Positions 16,139 to 24,117 of a stretch of DNA of 64,000 nucleotides are shown here, piece by piece. Numbering within the stretch: position 1 is the stretch's first letter; each line of letters opens with the position of its first letter. Below the pieces are notes generated by a model. The model saw only the letters and a list, made by a program, of their open reading frames with translations. It was not told where the DNA came from and searched no databases. Position numbers and translations under genes: made by a program. Source of the DNA: Streptomyces camelliae (GTDB lineage Bacteria > Actinomycetota > Actinomycetes > Streptomycetales > Streptomycetaceae); the NCBI RefSeq assembly GCF_027625935.1, contig NZ_CP115300.1, positions 1,426,001-1,490,000 on the forward strand, in the 5' to 3' direction.

Positions 16139-16830
16139 GTGCCCTGTGCCGCTGGGGCCCCGCCAATGGCGTCCGGCACCGGCGACGGCCGCCCCGGCCA
16201 CCATCGCCGGTACGCAGGCGCCGGACAGCGATCACTCCCCCACAACCACGTCTGGGCTGTGGACTCCCGCCGGCCCTGGACCAGATCGGCCCGGAAGGCG
16301 CGCATCCCACGGCCGTCCACCGTGCGGGCACCCCCCCCCGGGGCACCCCCGGAGCAGCAGGCACAGGGCGCTGACGGCCTGGGTGGCGGCGTGCGCGGCG
16401 GCGACGCCGGCGGACGAGGCGAGGGCCGACCAGGAGACCCGCGACGGCAGGACCGGCGAGCTGGGCGGCGGATTCGGCGATGCAGATCGCGCCGTTCGCG
16501 CCCCGGATGCCGGCGGCCGGCCGGGGCACCGTACTGGCCACGCCCGGCTGGAAGACCGCCCCCGCGACGCCGTTGACGCAGCCGACGGCGCAGATCTGCC
16601 ACAGCATCACGTGCCCGGTGAAGAACAGGCCGTCGGCGAGGGGGGCGTCTTGTCGGCGGGAAATGACCGAGCCTTCTGGCCGACCCGAGCGTGCCATGCC
16701 CCGCGTCGCCGACATGATCCAGAAGGGCCTCCGGGCCACGGGCAGCATGGTGTCTCCGGGGCGGCGGCGGCCCGGGCCACGAAGAACAGGGCGGAGTCCC
16801 GGGACCGGACGGCCGGGGCACCGGCCTCGG
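16139..16830 (-). pseudogene. Decayed MFS drug-efflux-type transporter
   Basis: Fragments typical of a major-facilitator efflux protein can be read on the minus strand, but only by changing frame. Around 16630-16440 one frame gives FFTGHVMLWQICAVGCVNG and GANGAICIAESAAQLAGPAV, matching membrane helices 3-5 of the family. Around 16320-16260 another frame gives FRADLVQGRRESTAQTWLW, which matches the conserved loop before helix 7. The remaining six C-terminal helices are missing or unreadable. Several frameshifts and a poly-C run (about 16330) show it is not functional. It covers the roughly 870 bp between the transketolase and MmcQ genes. Confidence 0.75.
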
Positions 16831-16996
16831 GGCGCCCGGACACGCCGGGCTCCGCCAGTCCCCCTGGTGCCCCCTGGCCCCCGAGTCGCCCGAGTCGCCC
16901 GAGCCCCCTCAGTTCCCCCCCGTCCCCCAGCCCCCCGAATCCCCCAAGTCCGGCGTGTGTCCTCGGTGGTTCTGTCGTGCCGTGCGTCGGGCATTT

Positions 16997-17356
16997 TCAC
17001 TCCACGGACGGACGGCCCAACTCGGGGTGGGCGTCGAGGAGTCGGGGCGGGGCGGCCTGGCGCCAGGAGTCGGCGAGGATGTCCCGTAGCTCGTCCTCGT
17101 CCTCCAGCGCGGCGAGTCTCGCTCTCACCCAGGCGAACTGTGCCTCGTGGTCGGCGACCCAGAACTTCTCCGGCTCGGCCAGCACCAGTTCGTCGCGCTC
17201 CTCCTTGGGGCAGCGCACGGCGATGGACGTCTCCTCCTCGGGCAGGGTCGCGAACATCTTCCCAGCGACCCGGAACGTGGGCATGCTCCAGGCGATCTTC
17301 TCCGTGGTGTCCGGCAGGGACAGGGCGATACGGCGTACATCTTCAGCGTCCGGCAT
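16997..17356 (-). CDS. MmcQ/YjbR-family protein
   Basis: A 119-residue small protein of the MmcQ/YjbR family, which has a CyaY-like fold and is often annotated as DNA-binding without firm evidence. Family features are DVRRIALSLPDTTEKIAWSM, a strand with FRVAGKMFATL, SIAVRCPKEERDELV, and a C-terminal helix ending LADSWRQAAPPRLL. I prefer ATG 17356 over 17380 because the extra residues (MPAATVRC) are not family-like. It is a stand-alone gene next to a GNAT gene, on the same strand with a 30-bp gap. Confidence 0.88.
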   Translation of the reverse strand: MPDAEDVRRIALSLPDTTEKIAWSMPTFRVAGKMFATLPEEETSIAVRCPKEERDELVLAEPEKFWVADHEAQFAWVRARLAALEDEDELRDILADSWRQAAPPRLLDAHPELGRPSVE

Positions 17357-17386
17357 GCAACGCACCGTAGCTGCTGGCACTGACAG

Positions 17387-17908
17387 TCACCCTTGGAGCC
17401 GCTTGAAATACAGCGTCGTCGGCCGCAGTTCGCCTGCCGGGCTCAGCGCGTAGTCGGGGATGACGCCGGCCCGTGTCCAGCCGGCCGAGCGGTACAGCAG
17501 CTCGGCGGGGCTGCCGGTCTCGGTGTCGAGGTGGAGCAGGGTGATGCCGGTCGCGGCGGCCGCCTGCTCGGCGGTGGTGAGGAGACGGCGGCCGAGGCCC
17601 TGCCCGCGCGCGGTGCGATGCACCATGAGCTTCACCAGTTCCGCGCGGTGGCGGCTGTTCGGCTTGTCGGGGTAGGCGAGGCTGACGGTGCCGGTGACCC
17701 GGCCGGTGGCGTCGACGGCCGCCCACACGGCGAGCCGGCCCGCCGCCGTCGCGTCCGCCCGCTCCCGCCACCAGGCGGCGGCCTCGGTGCGTCCGAGCGG
17801 GGCCAGGAAGCCGACGGAGGCGCCGCCGGCCACGGCGTCGGCCAGCAGCTCCGCCAGCTCCCCGGCCCGCTCCCGTACGCGGGTACCGTCCCAGCGCTCC
17901 ACGTTCAC
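17387..17908 (-). CDS. GNAT-family N-acetyltransferase
   Basis: A 173-residue acetyl-CoA-dependent acetyltransferase. Motif A, the CoA pyrophosphate-binding loop, is LMVHRTARGQGLGRRLL. The C-terminal region LLHLDTETGSPAELLYRSAGW is typical of the fold. The GTG start at 17908 overlaps the stop of the upstream XRE-cupin regulator by 4 bp (GTGA), so the two are translationally coupled, and the regulator probably controls this enzyme. The substrate is unknown. Confidence 0.9.
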   Translation of the reverse strand: MNVERWDGTRVRERAGELAELLADAVAGGASVGFLAPLGRTEAAAWWRERADATAAGRLAVWAAVDATGRVTGTVSLAYPDKPNSRHRAELVKLMVHRTARGQGLGRRLLTTAEQAAAATGITLLHLDTETGSPAELLYRSAGWTRAGVIPDYALSPAGELRPTTLYFKRLQG

Positions 17909-18486
17909 GGCCGCACCACCGCCAGTACGTAGCGCGTCTCGCCGGATCCGGCGCAGCGGAACCGGGTCGGGCCGAAGACCCGCATCCGCAGGCAGTCCCC
18001 GGTGCCGAGGCGGTGGACCTGTTCCCCGTCGGTCACCTCCAGGGCGCCGTCGAGCACCCACAGATGCTGTTCCAGGCCGGTCACGGGCGGGCGGTCGTAG
18101 GCGATGTCGGCGCCGGGCGTGAGCCGGCCCTCGACGAGTTCGCCGCGCAGGCCGGGGTGGGGCGGGGAGACGGAGCGCCGGACGAAGCCGGAGGCGCGGT
18201 CCTCCCAGAGCCGCTGGTCGGCGGCCCGGACCAGCGGGGCGGGCTCCGCCTCGACCTCGCTGAGCAGCTGGGACATGGTGCGGCCGTAGACGTGGCAGAG
18301 CCGGTTCAGCAGGGCGGCGGTGGGGCTGATCTCGGCACGTTCGGCACGCGACAGGGTCGACCGGCTCACTCCGCTGCGCTCCGCCAACTCGCCCAGGGAC
18401 CAGCCATGTTGGGCGCGCAGCTCGGCCAGCCGGGTACCGAGTCGGGTGTCGAGCCGGGTGTCGAGGGGATCCTCCGGGCTTCTCAT
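17905..18486 (-). CDS. XRE-family regulator with C-terminal cupin
   Basis: A 193-residue transcription factor. The N-terminal helix-turn-helix (RLAELRAQHGWSLGELAERS then GVSRSTLSRAERAEISPT, residues about 15-60) is followed by a cupin sensor domain (residues about 110-190: TGLEQHLWVLDGALEVTDGE). Proteins of this architecture bind a small ligand in the cupin and repress or activate adjacent genes. Here the adjacent and 4-bp-overlapping gene is a GNAT acetyltransferase, a common pairing for resistance or detoxification. The ligand is unknown. Confidence 0.9.
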   Translation of the reverse strand: MRSPEDPLDTRLDTRLGTRLAELRAQHGWSLGELAERSGVSRSTLSRAERAEISPTAALLNRLCHVYGRTMSQLLSEVEAEPAPLVRAADQRLWEDRASGFVRRSVSPPHPGLRGELVEGRLTPGADIAYDRPPVTGLEQHLWVLDGALEVTDGEQVHRLGTGDCLRMRVFGPTRFRCAGSGETRYVLAVVRP

Positions 18487-18532
18487 ATGCGGGACGTTAT
18501 CCCGGATACGAGAAGCCCGCGTTACGGAATCC

Positions 18533-19438
18533 TCACGCCTGCTGTGCGGCCCGCCCCAGCGCGTCCAGCACCGGGCGGATCAGCGGGTGTCCCTCGGCTC
18601 CGCGCCGTACGGCGGCGAAGACGCGGCGGGTCGGGGCCACGCCGTCGACGGGGCGGACGATCACCCCCGTCAGGTCCATGCCGTTCAGGGCAGAGCGCGG
18701 TACGAGGGCCACGCCCGCGCCCGCCGAGGCCAGCGCGACCACGGCGCGGAAGTCGTCGGACGAATGCTCCAGACGAGGCTGGAAGCCGGCGCTCTCGCAG
18801 GCGAGGACGACCACGTCGTGGCAGGGGTTGCCGGGGTACGGGCCGATCCAGGGGTCTTTGGCCAGCTCGGCGAGGGGGACCTCGGCGAGGTCCGCGAGCC
18901 GGTGCCCGACGGGTACGACCGCGTCGAACGGCTCGGCGTAGAGCGGGACATGGGTGAGCCGGGGGTCGTCGGCGGGCGGTGCACCCCGGTATTCGACCGC
19001 GACCGCCACGTCGACCTGCCGGTCCAGCACCATCGGCAGGCTCGCGTCGCCCTCCGCGTCCTGGACCCGGATCCGGATGCCGGGCGCGCTGTCCGCGAGC
19101 CGCGCCACGGCCGGGGCCACGACCTGGGCGATGCCGGTGGCGAAGGCGGCCACGGTGACCGTGCCCGCCTCGCCCGAACCGTAGGCCGCGAGCTCCGCCT
19201 CGGCCCGCTCCAGCTGGGCCAGGACCGCGTTGGTGTGGCTCAGCAGGATCTCGCCGGCCGGGGTGAGCCGTACGCCCTTGGCGCTGCGCTCGACCAGGCG
19301 GTGGCCGGTCTCCTGCTCCAGGGCCGTCAGCTGCTGGGAGACCGCGGAGGGGGTGAGATAGAGCGCGGCGGCCGCCGCGGTGACCGTGCGGTGGTCGGCC
19401 ACCGCACGGAGGATGTGGAGCCGCCGTGCTTCGATCAT
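18533..19438 (-). CDS. LysR-family transcriptional regulator
   Basis: A 301-residue LysR-type regulator. The winged HTH occupies residues 1-60 (ILRAVADHRTVTAAAAALYL and TPSAVSQQLTALEQETGH), followed by a periplasmic-binding-like effector domain from about residue 90. It starts 31 bp after the kbl stop on the same strand, so the operon order is tdh-kbl-lysR. It may regulate threonine or glycine use, but LysR genes usually act on divergent neighbours, so that link is inference. Confidence 0.92.
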   Translation of the reverse strand: MIEARRLHILRAVADHRTVTAAAAALYLTPSAVSQQLTALEQETGHRLVERSAKGVRLTPAGEILLSHTNAVLAQLERAEAELAAYGSGEAGTVTVAAFATGIAQVVAPAVARLADSAPGIRIRVQDAEGDASLPMVLDRQVDVAVAVEYRGAPPADDPRLTHVPLYAEPFDAVVPVGHRLADLAEVPLAELAKDPWIGPYPGNPCHDVVVLACESAGFQPRLEHSSDDFRAVVALASAGAGVALVPRSALNGMDLTGVIVRPVDGVAPTRRVFAAVRRGAEGHPLIRPVLDALGRAAQQA

Positions 19439-19469
19439 GTCCTCAATTATCCCAAGCTGTCGGCGCTGG

Positions 19470-20663
19470 TCAGGCCGCCAGCTCCGCGCGGGCGGCGACG
19501 AACGCGTCCACCGCGCGGTCGACGTCCGCCGTGGAGTGCGCGGCGGACAGCTGGACGCGGATCCGGGCCTGGCCCTGCGGCACGACCGGGTAGGAGAAGC
19601 CGATCACGTACACGCCGCGCTCCAGCAGCAGCTCGGCCATGCGGCCCGCCTTCGCCGCGTCGCCGATCATGACGGGGGCGATGGCGTGGTCGCCGGGGAG
19701 GATGTCGAAGCCCTCCTCGGTCATCCGGCGGCGGAACAGGGCGGTGTTCGCCGCGAGCTTCTCCCGCAGGTCCCCCGCCGACTCCAGCAGGTCGAGGACC
19801 TTCAGGGAGGCGGCGGCGATCACCGGGGCCAGGGTGTTGGAGAACAGGTACGGCCGGGAGCGCTGGCGCAGCAGGGCGACGATCTCGGCGCGGGCGGCGA
19901 CATAGCCGCCGGAGGCGCCGCCGAGGGCCTTGCCGAGGGTGCCGGTGATGATGTCGACCCGGTCCATGACGCCGTGCAGCTCGGGGGTGCCGCGGCCGGT
20001 GGGGCCGACGAAGCCGACGGCGTGCGAGTCGTCGACCATGACCATCGCGTCGTAGCGGTCGGCGAGGTCGCAGATCTCGCGCAGGGGCGCCACATAGCCG
20101 TCCATGGAGAAGACGCCGTCGGTGACGATCAGGCGGCGGCGCGCGTCGGACGCCTCCTTCAACTTGGCTTCCAGGTCCGCCAGATCACGGTTGGCGTAGC
20201 GGTAGCGGCGGGCCTTGGACAGGCGGATGCCGTCGATGATGGAGGCGTGGTTGAGGGCGTCGGAGATCACCGCGTCCTCCTCGCCGAGCAGGGTCTCGAA
20301 GACACCGCCGTTGGCGTCGAAGCAGGAGGAGTACAGGATCGTGTCCTCCTGGCCGAGGAAGGCGGACAGGCGCGCCTCCAGCTCCTTGTGCACCTCCTGG
20401 GTGCCGCAGATGAAGCGGACGGAGGCCATGCCGTAGCCCCAGCGGTCCAGGGCCTCGTGGGCGGCGGCGATCACCTCGGGGTGGTCGGCGAGGCCGAGGT
20501 AGTTGTTGGCGCAGAAGTTGAGGACCTCGCCGGGGCGGCCGCCGGCGGTGACGCCGACGGTCGCGGACTGCGGGGTGCCGATGACCCGCTCGGGCTTGTG
20601 CAGACCGGCGGCGCGGATCTCGTCGAGGGTGGCGCGCAGGTCGTCGCGGACGGTGTCGAACAT
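19470..20663 (-). CDS. kbl: Glycine C-acetyltransferase (2-amino-3-ketobutyrate CoA ligase)
   Basis: A 397-residue PLP-dependent alpha-oxoamine synthase that splits 2-amino-3-ketobutyrate with CoA into glycine and acetyl-CoA, the second step of threonine degradation. The fold-type I signature is clear: [40 protein letters not shown], and [19 protein letters not shown] with the Schiff-base lysine in GTLGKALGG. Length equals that of characterised Kbl proteins. It lies 46 bp downstream of tdh, giving the classic two-gene pathway. Confidence 0.96.
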   Translation of the reverse strand: MFDTVRDDLRATLDEIRAAGLHKPERVIGTPQSATVGVTAGGRPGEVLNFCANNYLGLADHPEVIAAAHEALDRWGYGMASVRFICGTQEVHKELEARLSAFLGQEDTILYSSCFDANGGVFETLLGEEDAVISDALNHASIIDGIRLSKARRYRYANRDLADLEAKLKEASDARRRLIVTDGVFSMDGYVAPLREICDLADRYDAMVMVDDSHAVGFVGPTGRGTPELHGVMDRVDIITGTLGKALGGASGGYVAARAEIVALLRQRSRPYLFSNTLAPVIAAASLKVLDLLESAGDLREKLAANTALFRRRMTEEGFDILPGDHAIAPVMIGDAAKAGRMAELLLERGVYVIGFSYPVVPQGQARIRVQLSAAHSTADVDRAVDAFVAARAELAA

Positions 20664-20709
20664 GGGGAAGCTCCTGAAAGTGCGTGCGCAGAAGGGGGGT
20701 TTACGTCGC

Positions 20710-21738
20710 TTACGCGGTCCAGTCCAGGATGACCTTGCCGCCCTTGCCGCTCGCGGCGTCGGCGAAGGCCGCCTCGAAGTCGCGGTAGCCGTAGCGGCCG
20801 GTGATCACGGGGGCCAGGTCCAGGCCGCCCTCCAGCAGCACCGACATCGCGTACCAGGTCTCGAACATCTCGCGGCCGTAGATGCCCTTGATGGTGATCA
20901 TCGAGGTGACGATCCGGGACCAGTCGACCGGGAACTCCTGGGCGGGCAGGCCGAGCATGGCGATCCGGCCGCCGTGCGTCATGTTGGCGATCATGTCCCG
21001 CATGGCCTCGGGCCGGCCGGACATCTCCAGGCCGATGTCGAAGCCCTCGCGCAGGCCCAGTTCGCGCTGGCCGTCGGCGATGGTGGACTGCGCGACGTTC
21101 AGGGCGAGGCTCACGCCGATCTTGCGTGCCAGTTCCAGGCGTTCCTCGCTGACGTCGGTGACGACGACGTTGCGGGCGCCGGCGTGCCGGGCGACGGCGG
21201 CGGCCATCAGGCCGATCGGTCCGGCGCCGGTGATCAGGACGTCCTCACCGACCAGCGGGAAGGACAGCGCGGTGTGCACGGCGTTGCCGAACGGATCGAA
21301 GATCGCGGCGACGTCGAGGTCGACGGGGACGCGGTGCACCCACACGTTGGTCGCGGGCAGGGCGACGTACTCGGCGAACGCGCCGTCGCGGCCGACGCCG
21401 AGACCGACGGTGGCCCGGCACAGGTGACGCCGGCCGGCCAGGCAGTTGCGGCATTTGCCGCACACCAGATGGCCCTCGCCGCTGACCCGGTCCCCGATGC
21501 GGATGTCGGTGACGTCCCGGCCGGTCTCGACGACCTGCCCGACGAATTCGTGCCCGACCGTGAGCGGGGTGCGGATCGCCTGCTGCGCCCAGCCGTCCCA
21601 GGCCCGGATGTGCAGGTCGGTGCCGCAGATACCGGTCCGCATGACCTTGATCAGTACGTCACCGGGGCCGATCTCGGGCTCCGGTACGTCCGTCAGCCAG
21701 AGTCCGGGCTCCGCCTTCTCCTTGACCAGCGCCTTCAC
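20710..21738 (-). CDS. tdh: L-threonine 3-dehydrogenase
   Basis: A 342-residue zinc-dependent medium-chain dehydrogenase that oxidises L-threonine to 2-amino-3-ketobutyrate with NAD. I start at GTG 21738, preceded by AGGAG; the open frame to 21795 adds unrelated residues. The catalytic zinc cysteine lies in [11 protein letters not shown] with the downstream VGHEFVGQV. The structural zinc cysteines are in [15 protein letters not shown], and the Rossmann loop is [14 protein letters not shown]. It is the first gene of the tdh-kbl-lysR operon. The 5' leader contains the AT-rich stretch TTAAGAAAAGCTCGAT on the minus strand. Confidence 0.96.
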   Translation of the reverse strand: MKALVKEKAEPGLWLTDVPEPEIGPGDVLIKVMRTGICGTDLHIRAWDGWAQQAIRTPLTVGHEFVGQVVETGRDVTDIRIGDRVSGEGHLVCGKCRNCLAGRRHLCRATVGLGVGRDGAFAEYVALPATNVWVHRVPVDLDVAAIFDPFGNAVHTALSFPLVGEDVLITGAGPIGLMAAAVARHAGARNVVVTDVSEERLELARKIGVSLALNVAQSTIADGQRELGLREGFDIGLEMSGRPEAMRDMIANMTHGGRIAMLGLPAQEFPVDWSRIVTSMITIKGIYGREMFETWYAMSVLLEGGLDLAPVITGRYGYRDFEAAFADAASGKGGKVILDWTA

Positions 21739-21796
21739 GAATGCGGCTCCTGTGCGTGAGATCCCGGCCCGCGGGCACGCCGAAGGAGCCCGCACC

Positions 21797-21944
21797 GGGT
21801 CAGAGGGGTGGAATCACCCTGCAATCTGCCGTATGCGCGGGCCGCGGGTCCATCGAGCTTTTCTTAACCGCCGCCTCAGCTTTCCTTCACGCCTCCGGGG
21901 TTTCCCACGCCCCGGTCCGAGCCAGGGGGCGGGGTCAGAGGGGT
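21797..21944. repeat. Pair of 13-bp direct repeats (GGGTCAGAGGGGT)
   Basis: GGGTCAGAGGGGT occurs at 21797-21809 and again at 21932-21944, where it contains the stop codon of the GAF gene. The copies bracket the tdh leader region. They may be a duplication scar; no target function is evident. Confidence 0.5.
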
Positions 21945-22510
21945 AACCCGTCCTCGGCGCTCCGTTCGAGGCGAACGACGAGGTCGGCGGCGAGCTCCTT
22001 GATGGTGTCCAGGCCGTCCCTCCCCCAGACACGGGGCTCGGTGCCGGCCGCGCACACGGTGCCCAGCACCATGCCGGAGCTGTCGATGAGTGGGGCGCCC
22101 ATATAGGTGCGGATGCCATAGGCGTCGACGATCGGGTTGCCGGCGAAGCGCGGATAGTCGCGGACGTCCTCCAGGACCAGCGCCTTGCGGCGGACCACCA
22201 CATGGGGGCAGAAACCGTGGTCGCGGGGCAGGACCCGGCCGAGCTCGGCGCGGCTGCCGTCCTCCCGGACGACCGGCGCGACGGCGGGGGCGCTCAGCCC
22301 GGCGAAGAACTGGTGTTCCTCGCCGATGAAGTTGACCATGGCGTACGGCGCGCCGGTGAGCCGGGCGAGATGGGCGGCGAAGCCGTCGAGCGCGGGATCG
22401 GGGCGGTCCACCAGGCCGAGCCGGCGCAGCCGGTGGACACGGGCGGGGGCCTCTCTGTCCTCGGGGGTGAGCAGCAGACCCCGGACCGGCCGGGGCGGCT
22501 CGTAGCTCAT
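21935..22510 (-). CDS. GAF-domain protein at the end of the cvn operon
   Basis: A 191-residue protein with one GAF sensor domain (residues about 45-185: MVNFIGEEHQFFAGLS, HGFCPHVVVRRKALVLEDV, YMGAPLIDSSGMVLGTVCA). The Cys-Pro-His and Gly-Ala-Pro-Leu elements are typical of stand-alone actinobacterial GAF proteins. I start at ATG 22510 because residues encoded upstream are arginine-rich and not family-like. It follows the GTPase gene of the conservon by 109 bp. Some conservons carry an extra gene for a sensory or P450 partner, so this is probably the cluster-specific component. Its ligand is unknown. Confidence 0.88.
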   Translation of the reverse strand: MSYEPPRPVRGLLLTPEDREAPARVHRLRRLGLVDRPDPALDGFAAHLARLTGAPYAMVNFIGEEHQFFAGLSAPAVAPVVREDGSRAELGRVLPRDHGFCPHVVVRRKALVLEDVRDYPRFAGNPIVDAYGIRTYMGAPLIDSSGMVLGTVCAAGTEPRVWGRDGLDTIKELAADLVVRLERSAEDGLPL

Positions 22511-22619
22511 GGCCGGACTCCGGGCCGTACGCCTGGCCCGGCTTCGGTCCGGGCATCGAGCCGGGCTTCGGTGTTGTAGGTGCAACTCATACAGGGACTC
22601 CGTGAACGGTAGGACGGGA

Positions 22620-23219
22620 TCACATGTGGGCGCCATGGCTCGGCGTGGTCGCCGGAGCGTGGGCGAGGAGGTGGCGTACGAGGGTGAGCAGGGTCTGCAC
22701 GCCGGAACTGGAGATCCGCGCGTCGCAGCGGACGACGGGGATCTCGGGGTCGAGGTCGATGGCGGAGCGGACCTCTTCGGGGTCGTAGCGGTAGGAGCCG
22801 TCGAACTCGTTGACGGCGATGATGAAGCCGAGCCCGCGCTCCTCGAAGAAGTCCACGGCGGCGAAGCAGTCCTCCAGGCGCCGGGTGTCGGCGAGGATCA
22901 CCGCGCCGAGCGCGCCCTCGGACAGCTCGTCCCACATGAACCAGAACCGCTCCTGCCCCGGCGTGCCGAACAGGTACAGCACATGTTCCGGATCGAGGGT
23001 GATCCGGCCGAAGTCCATGGCGACCGTGGTCTCCATCTTGTTCTCGATGCCGTCGAGACTGTCCGTTCCGACGCTGACCGTGGTGAGCAGCTCCTCCGTA
23101 CTGAGCGGGGCGATCTCGCTGACCGCGCCCACGAAGGTCGTCTTGCCCACCCCGAACCCGCCCGCCACGAGAATCTTCAGCGCGGTCGGGAACGGGTCAG
23201 AGCTGTCGTCGTAGTCCAT
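22620..23219 (-). CDS. cvnD: Conservon GTPase (CvnD-like)
   Basis: A 199-residue small GTP-binding protein of the conservon type. The P-loop VAGGFGVGKTTFV lies at residues 18-30, with the Walker B/G3 element LFGTPGQERFWFMWDEL and the G4-like segment FIIAVNEFDGSY. In characterised conservons CvnD works with CvnA (kinase-like), CvnB (roadblock) and CvnC (DUF742) at the membrane in a manner compared to eukaryotic G-protein switches. It overlaps cvnC by 23 bp, so the two are translated together. Confidence 0.94.
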   Translation of the reverse strand: MDYDDSSDPFPTALKILVAGGFGVGKTTFVGAVSEIAPLSTEELLTTVSVGTDSLDGIENKMETTVAMDFGRITLDPEHVLYLFGTPGQERFWFMWDELSEGALGAVILADTRRLEDCFAAVDFFEERGLGFIIAVNEFDGSYRYDPEEVRSAIDLDPEIPVVRCDARISSSGVQTLLTLVRHLLAHAPATTPSHGAHM

Positions 23220-23574
23220 CGAGCACTGCCTCCAGCAGAGACCGGTCAGTGGGTGTGTGGTGGAAGACGGGGGGCTTGGTGGTCAGCACCCCGCAGTCGA
23301 CGAGGTCCGCGAGCAGCACCTTGGTGACCACCGCGGGCAGCTTCAGATGCGCGGCGACCTCGGCGACCGAGACGGGCGCGCGGCACAGGTCCAGCGCCTG
23401 GGCGTGCTCGGGGCCGAGATAGCCGAGCGGGGTGACGCCGGTGGCCATCACCTGCGACATCAGGTCCAGGGCGACGCTGGGCTCGGTCCGTCCGTTGCTG
23501 ACGGTGAAGGGGCGCACCAGCCGTCCGGCCGCGTCGTCCAGCCAGGGCCCGTCGCCGGCTGCGGCCACGCTCAA
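23197..23574 (-). CDS. cvnC: Conservon DUF742 protein (CvnC-like)
   Basis: A 125-residue DUF742 protein. The conserved signature RLVRPFTVSNGRTEP is near the N-terminus, and the C-terminal half is a winged-helix-like region (PVSVAEVAAHLKLPAVVTKV). Its partner genes overlap on both sides: 4 bp with cvnB (ATGA) and 23 bp with cvnD. In conservons this protein sits between the roadblock protein and the GTPase. Biochemical role is undefined. Confidence 0.93.
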   Translation of the reverse strand: MSVAAAGDGPWLDDAAGRLVRPFTVSNGRTEPSVALDLMSQVMATGVTPLGYLGPEHAQALDLCRAPVSVAEVAAHLKLPAVVTKVLLADLVDCGVLTTKPPVFHHTPTDRSLLEAVLDGLRRQL

Positions 23575-24005
23575 GGCCTCGTCGCCGCGGAGTCGACGGG
23601 GTGCTGGCGGGGTGCGGTCACCAGGTAGGGGCGGACGCTCTTGACGAGCATCGCCATCTCGTAGCCCAGCACGGCCGCGTCGGCCTCCCGGCCGGCGAGC
23701 ACGGCGAGACAGGTGCCGGACCCGGCCGTGGTGACGAACAGCAGGGTCGAGTCGAGTTCGACGACGACCTGGCGGACGTCCCCGCCGTCGCCGAACCGGA
23801 CGCCGGCGCTGCGGCCGAGGGAGTACAGACCGGACGCCAGGGCCGCCATGTGGTCGGCACTGTCGATGTCGAGGCCGTGCACGGACTTCACCAGCCCGTC
23901 GCAGGACAGGAGCACCGCGCTGCTGGTGTGCGGTACGCGCTGCACGAGGCCGCTCAGCAGCCAGTCGAGGTCGGTTGCGTGGGCGGTCGGCGCATCGCTC
24001 GCCAT
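23571..24005 (-). CDS. cvnB: Conservon roadblock/LC7 protein (CvnB-like)
   Basis: A 144-residue roadblock/LC7-domain protein, a family that acts as GTPase-activating or scaffold partner for small GTPases. The domain runs from LDWLLSGLVQRVPHTSSAVL through GLYSLGRSAGVRFGDGGDVR to GTCLAVLAGREADAAVLGY. I start at ATG 24005 (MASDAPTAHATD); the open frame upstream is proline- and arginine-rich and belongs to the intergenic region. It lies 112 bp after cvnA and overlaps cvnC by 4 bp. Confidence 0.93.
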   Translation of the reverse strand: MASDAPTAHATDLDWLLSGLVQRVPHTSSAVLLSCDGLVKSVHGLDIDSADHMAALASGLYSLGRSAGVRFGDGGDVRQVVVELDSTLLFVTTAGSGTCLAVLAGREADAAVLGYEMAMLVKSVRPYLVTAPRQHPVDSAATRP

Positions 24006-24117
24006 GGTGGATCGACTCCTTGGGTACGAAGATCTGCGGGAGCGCGGGCAGGGGGGAGGCGGAACGGGGTGGTGCACGGTCGTGCGGGGTGGCGCGGGGT
24101 GGGTGCGGTGCGGGTGG

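Noticed and set aside
15111..17000. 629-codon minus-strand frame spanning the transketolase gene and the MFS remnant
   Set aside because: Only the part from about 16440 to 16630 resembles a transporter; the rest is antisense to the transketolase or out of frame, so I treat it as a pseudogene instead.
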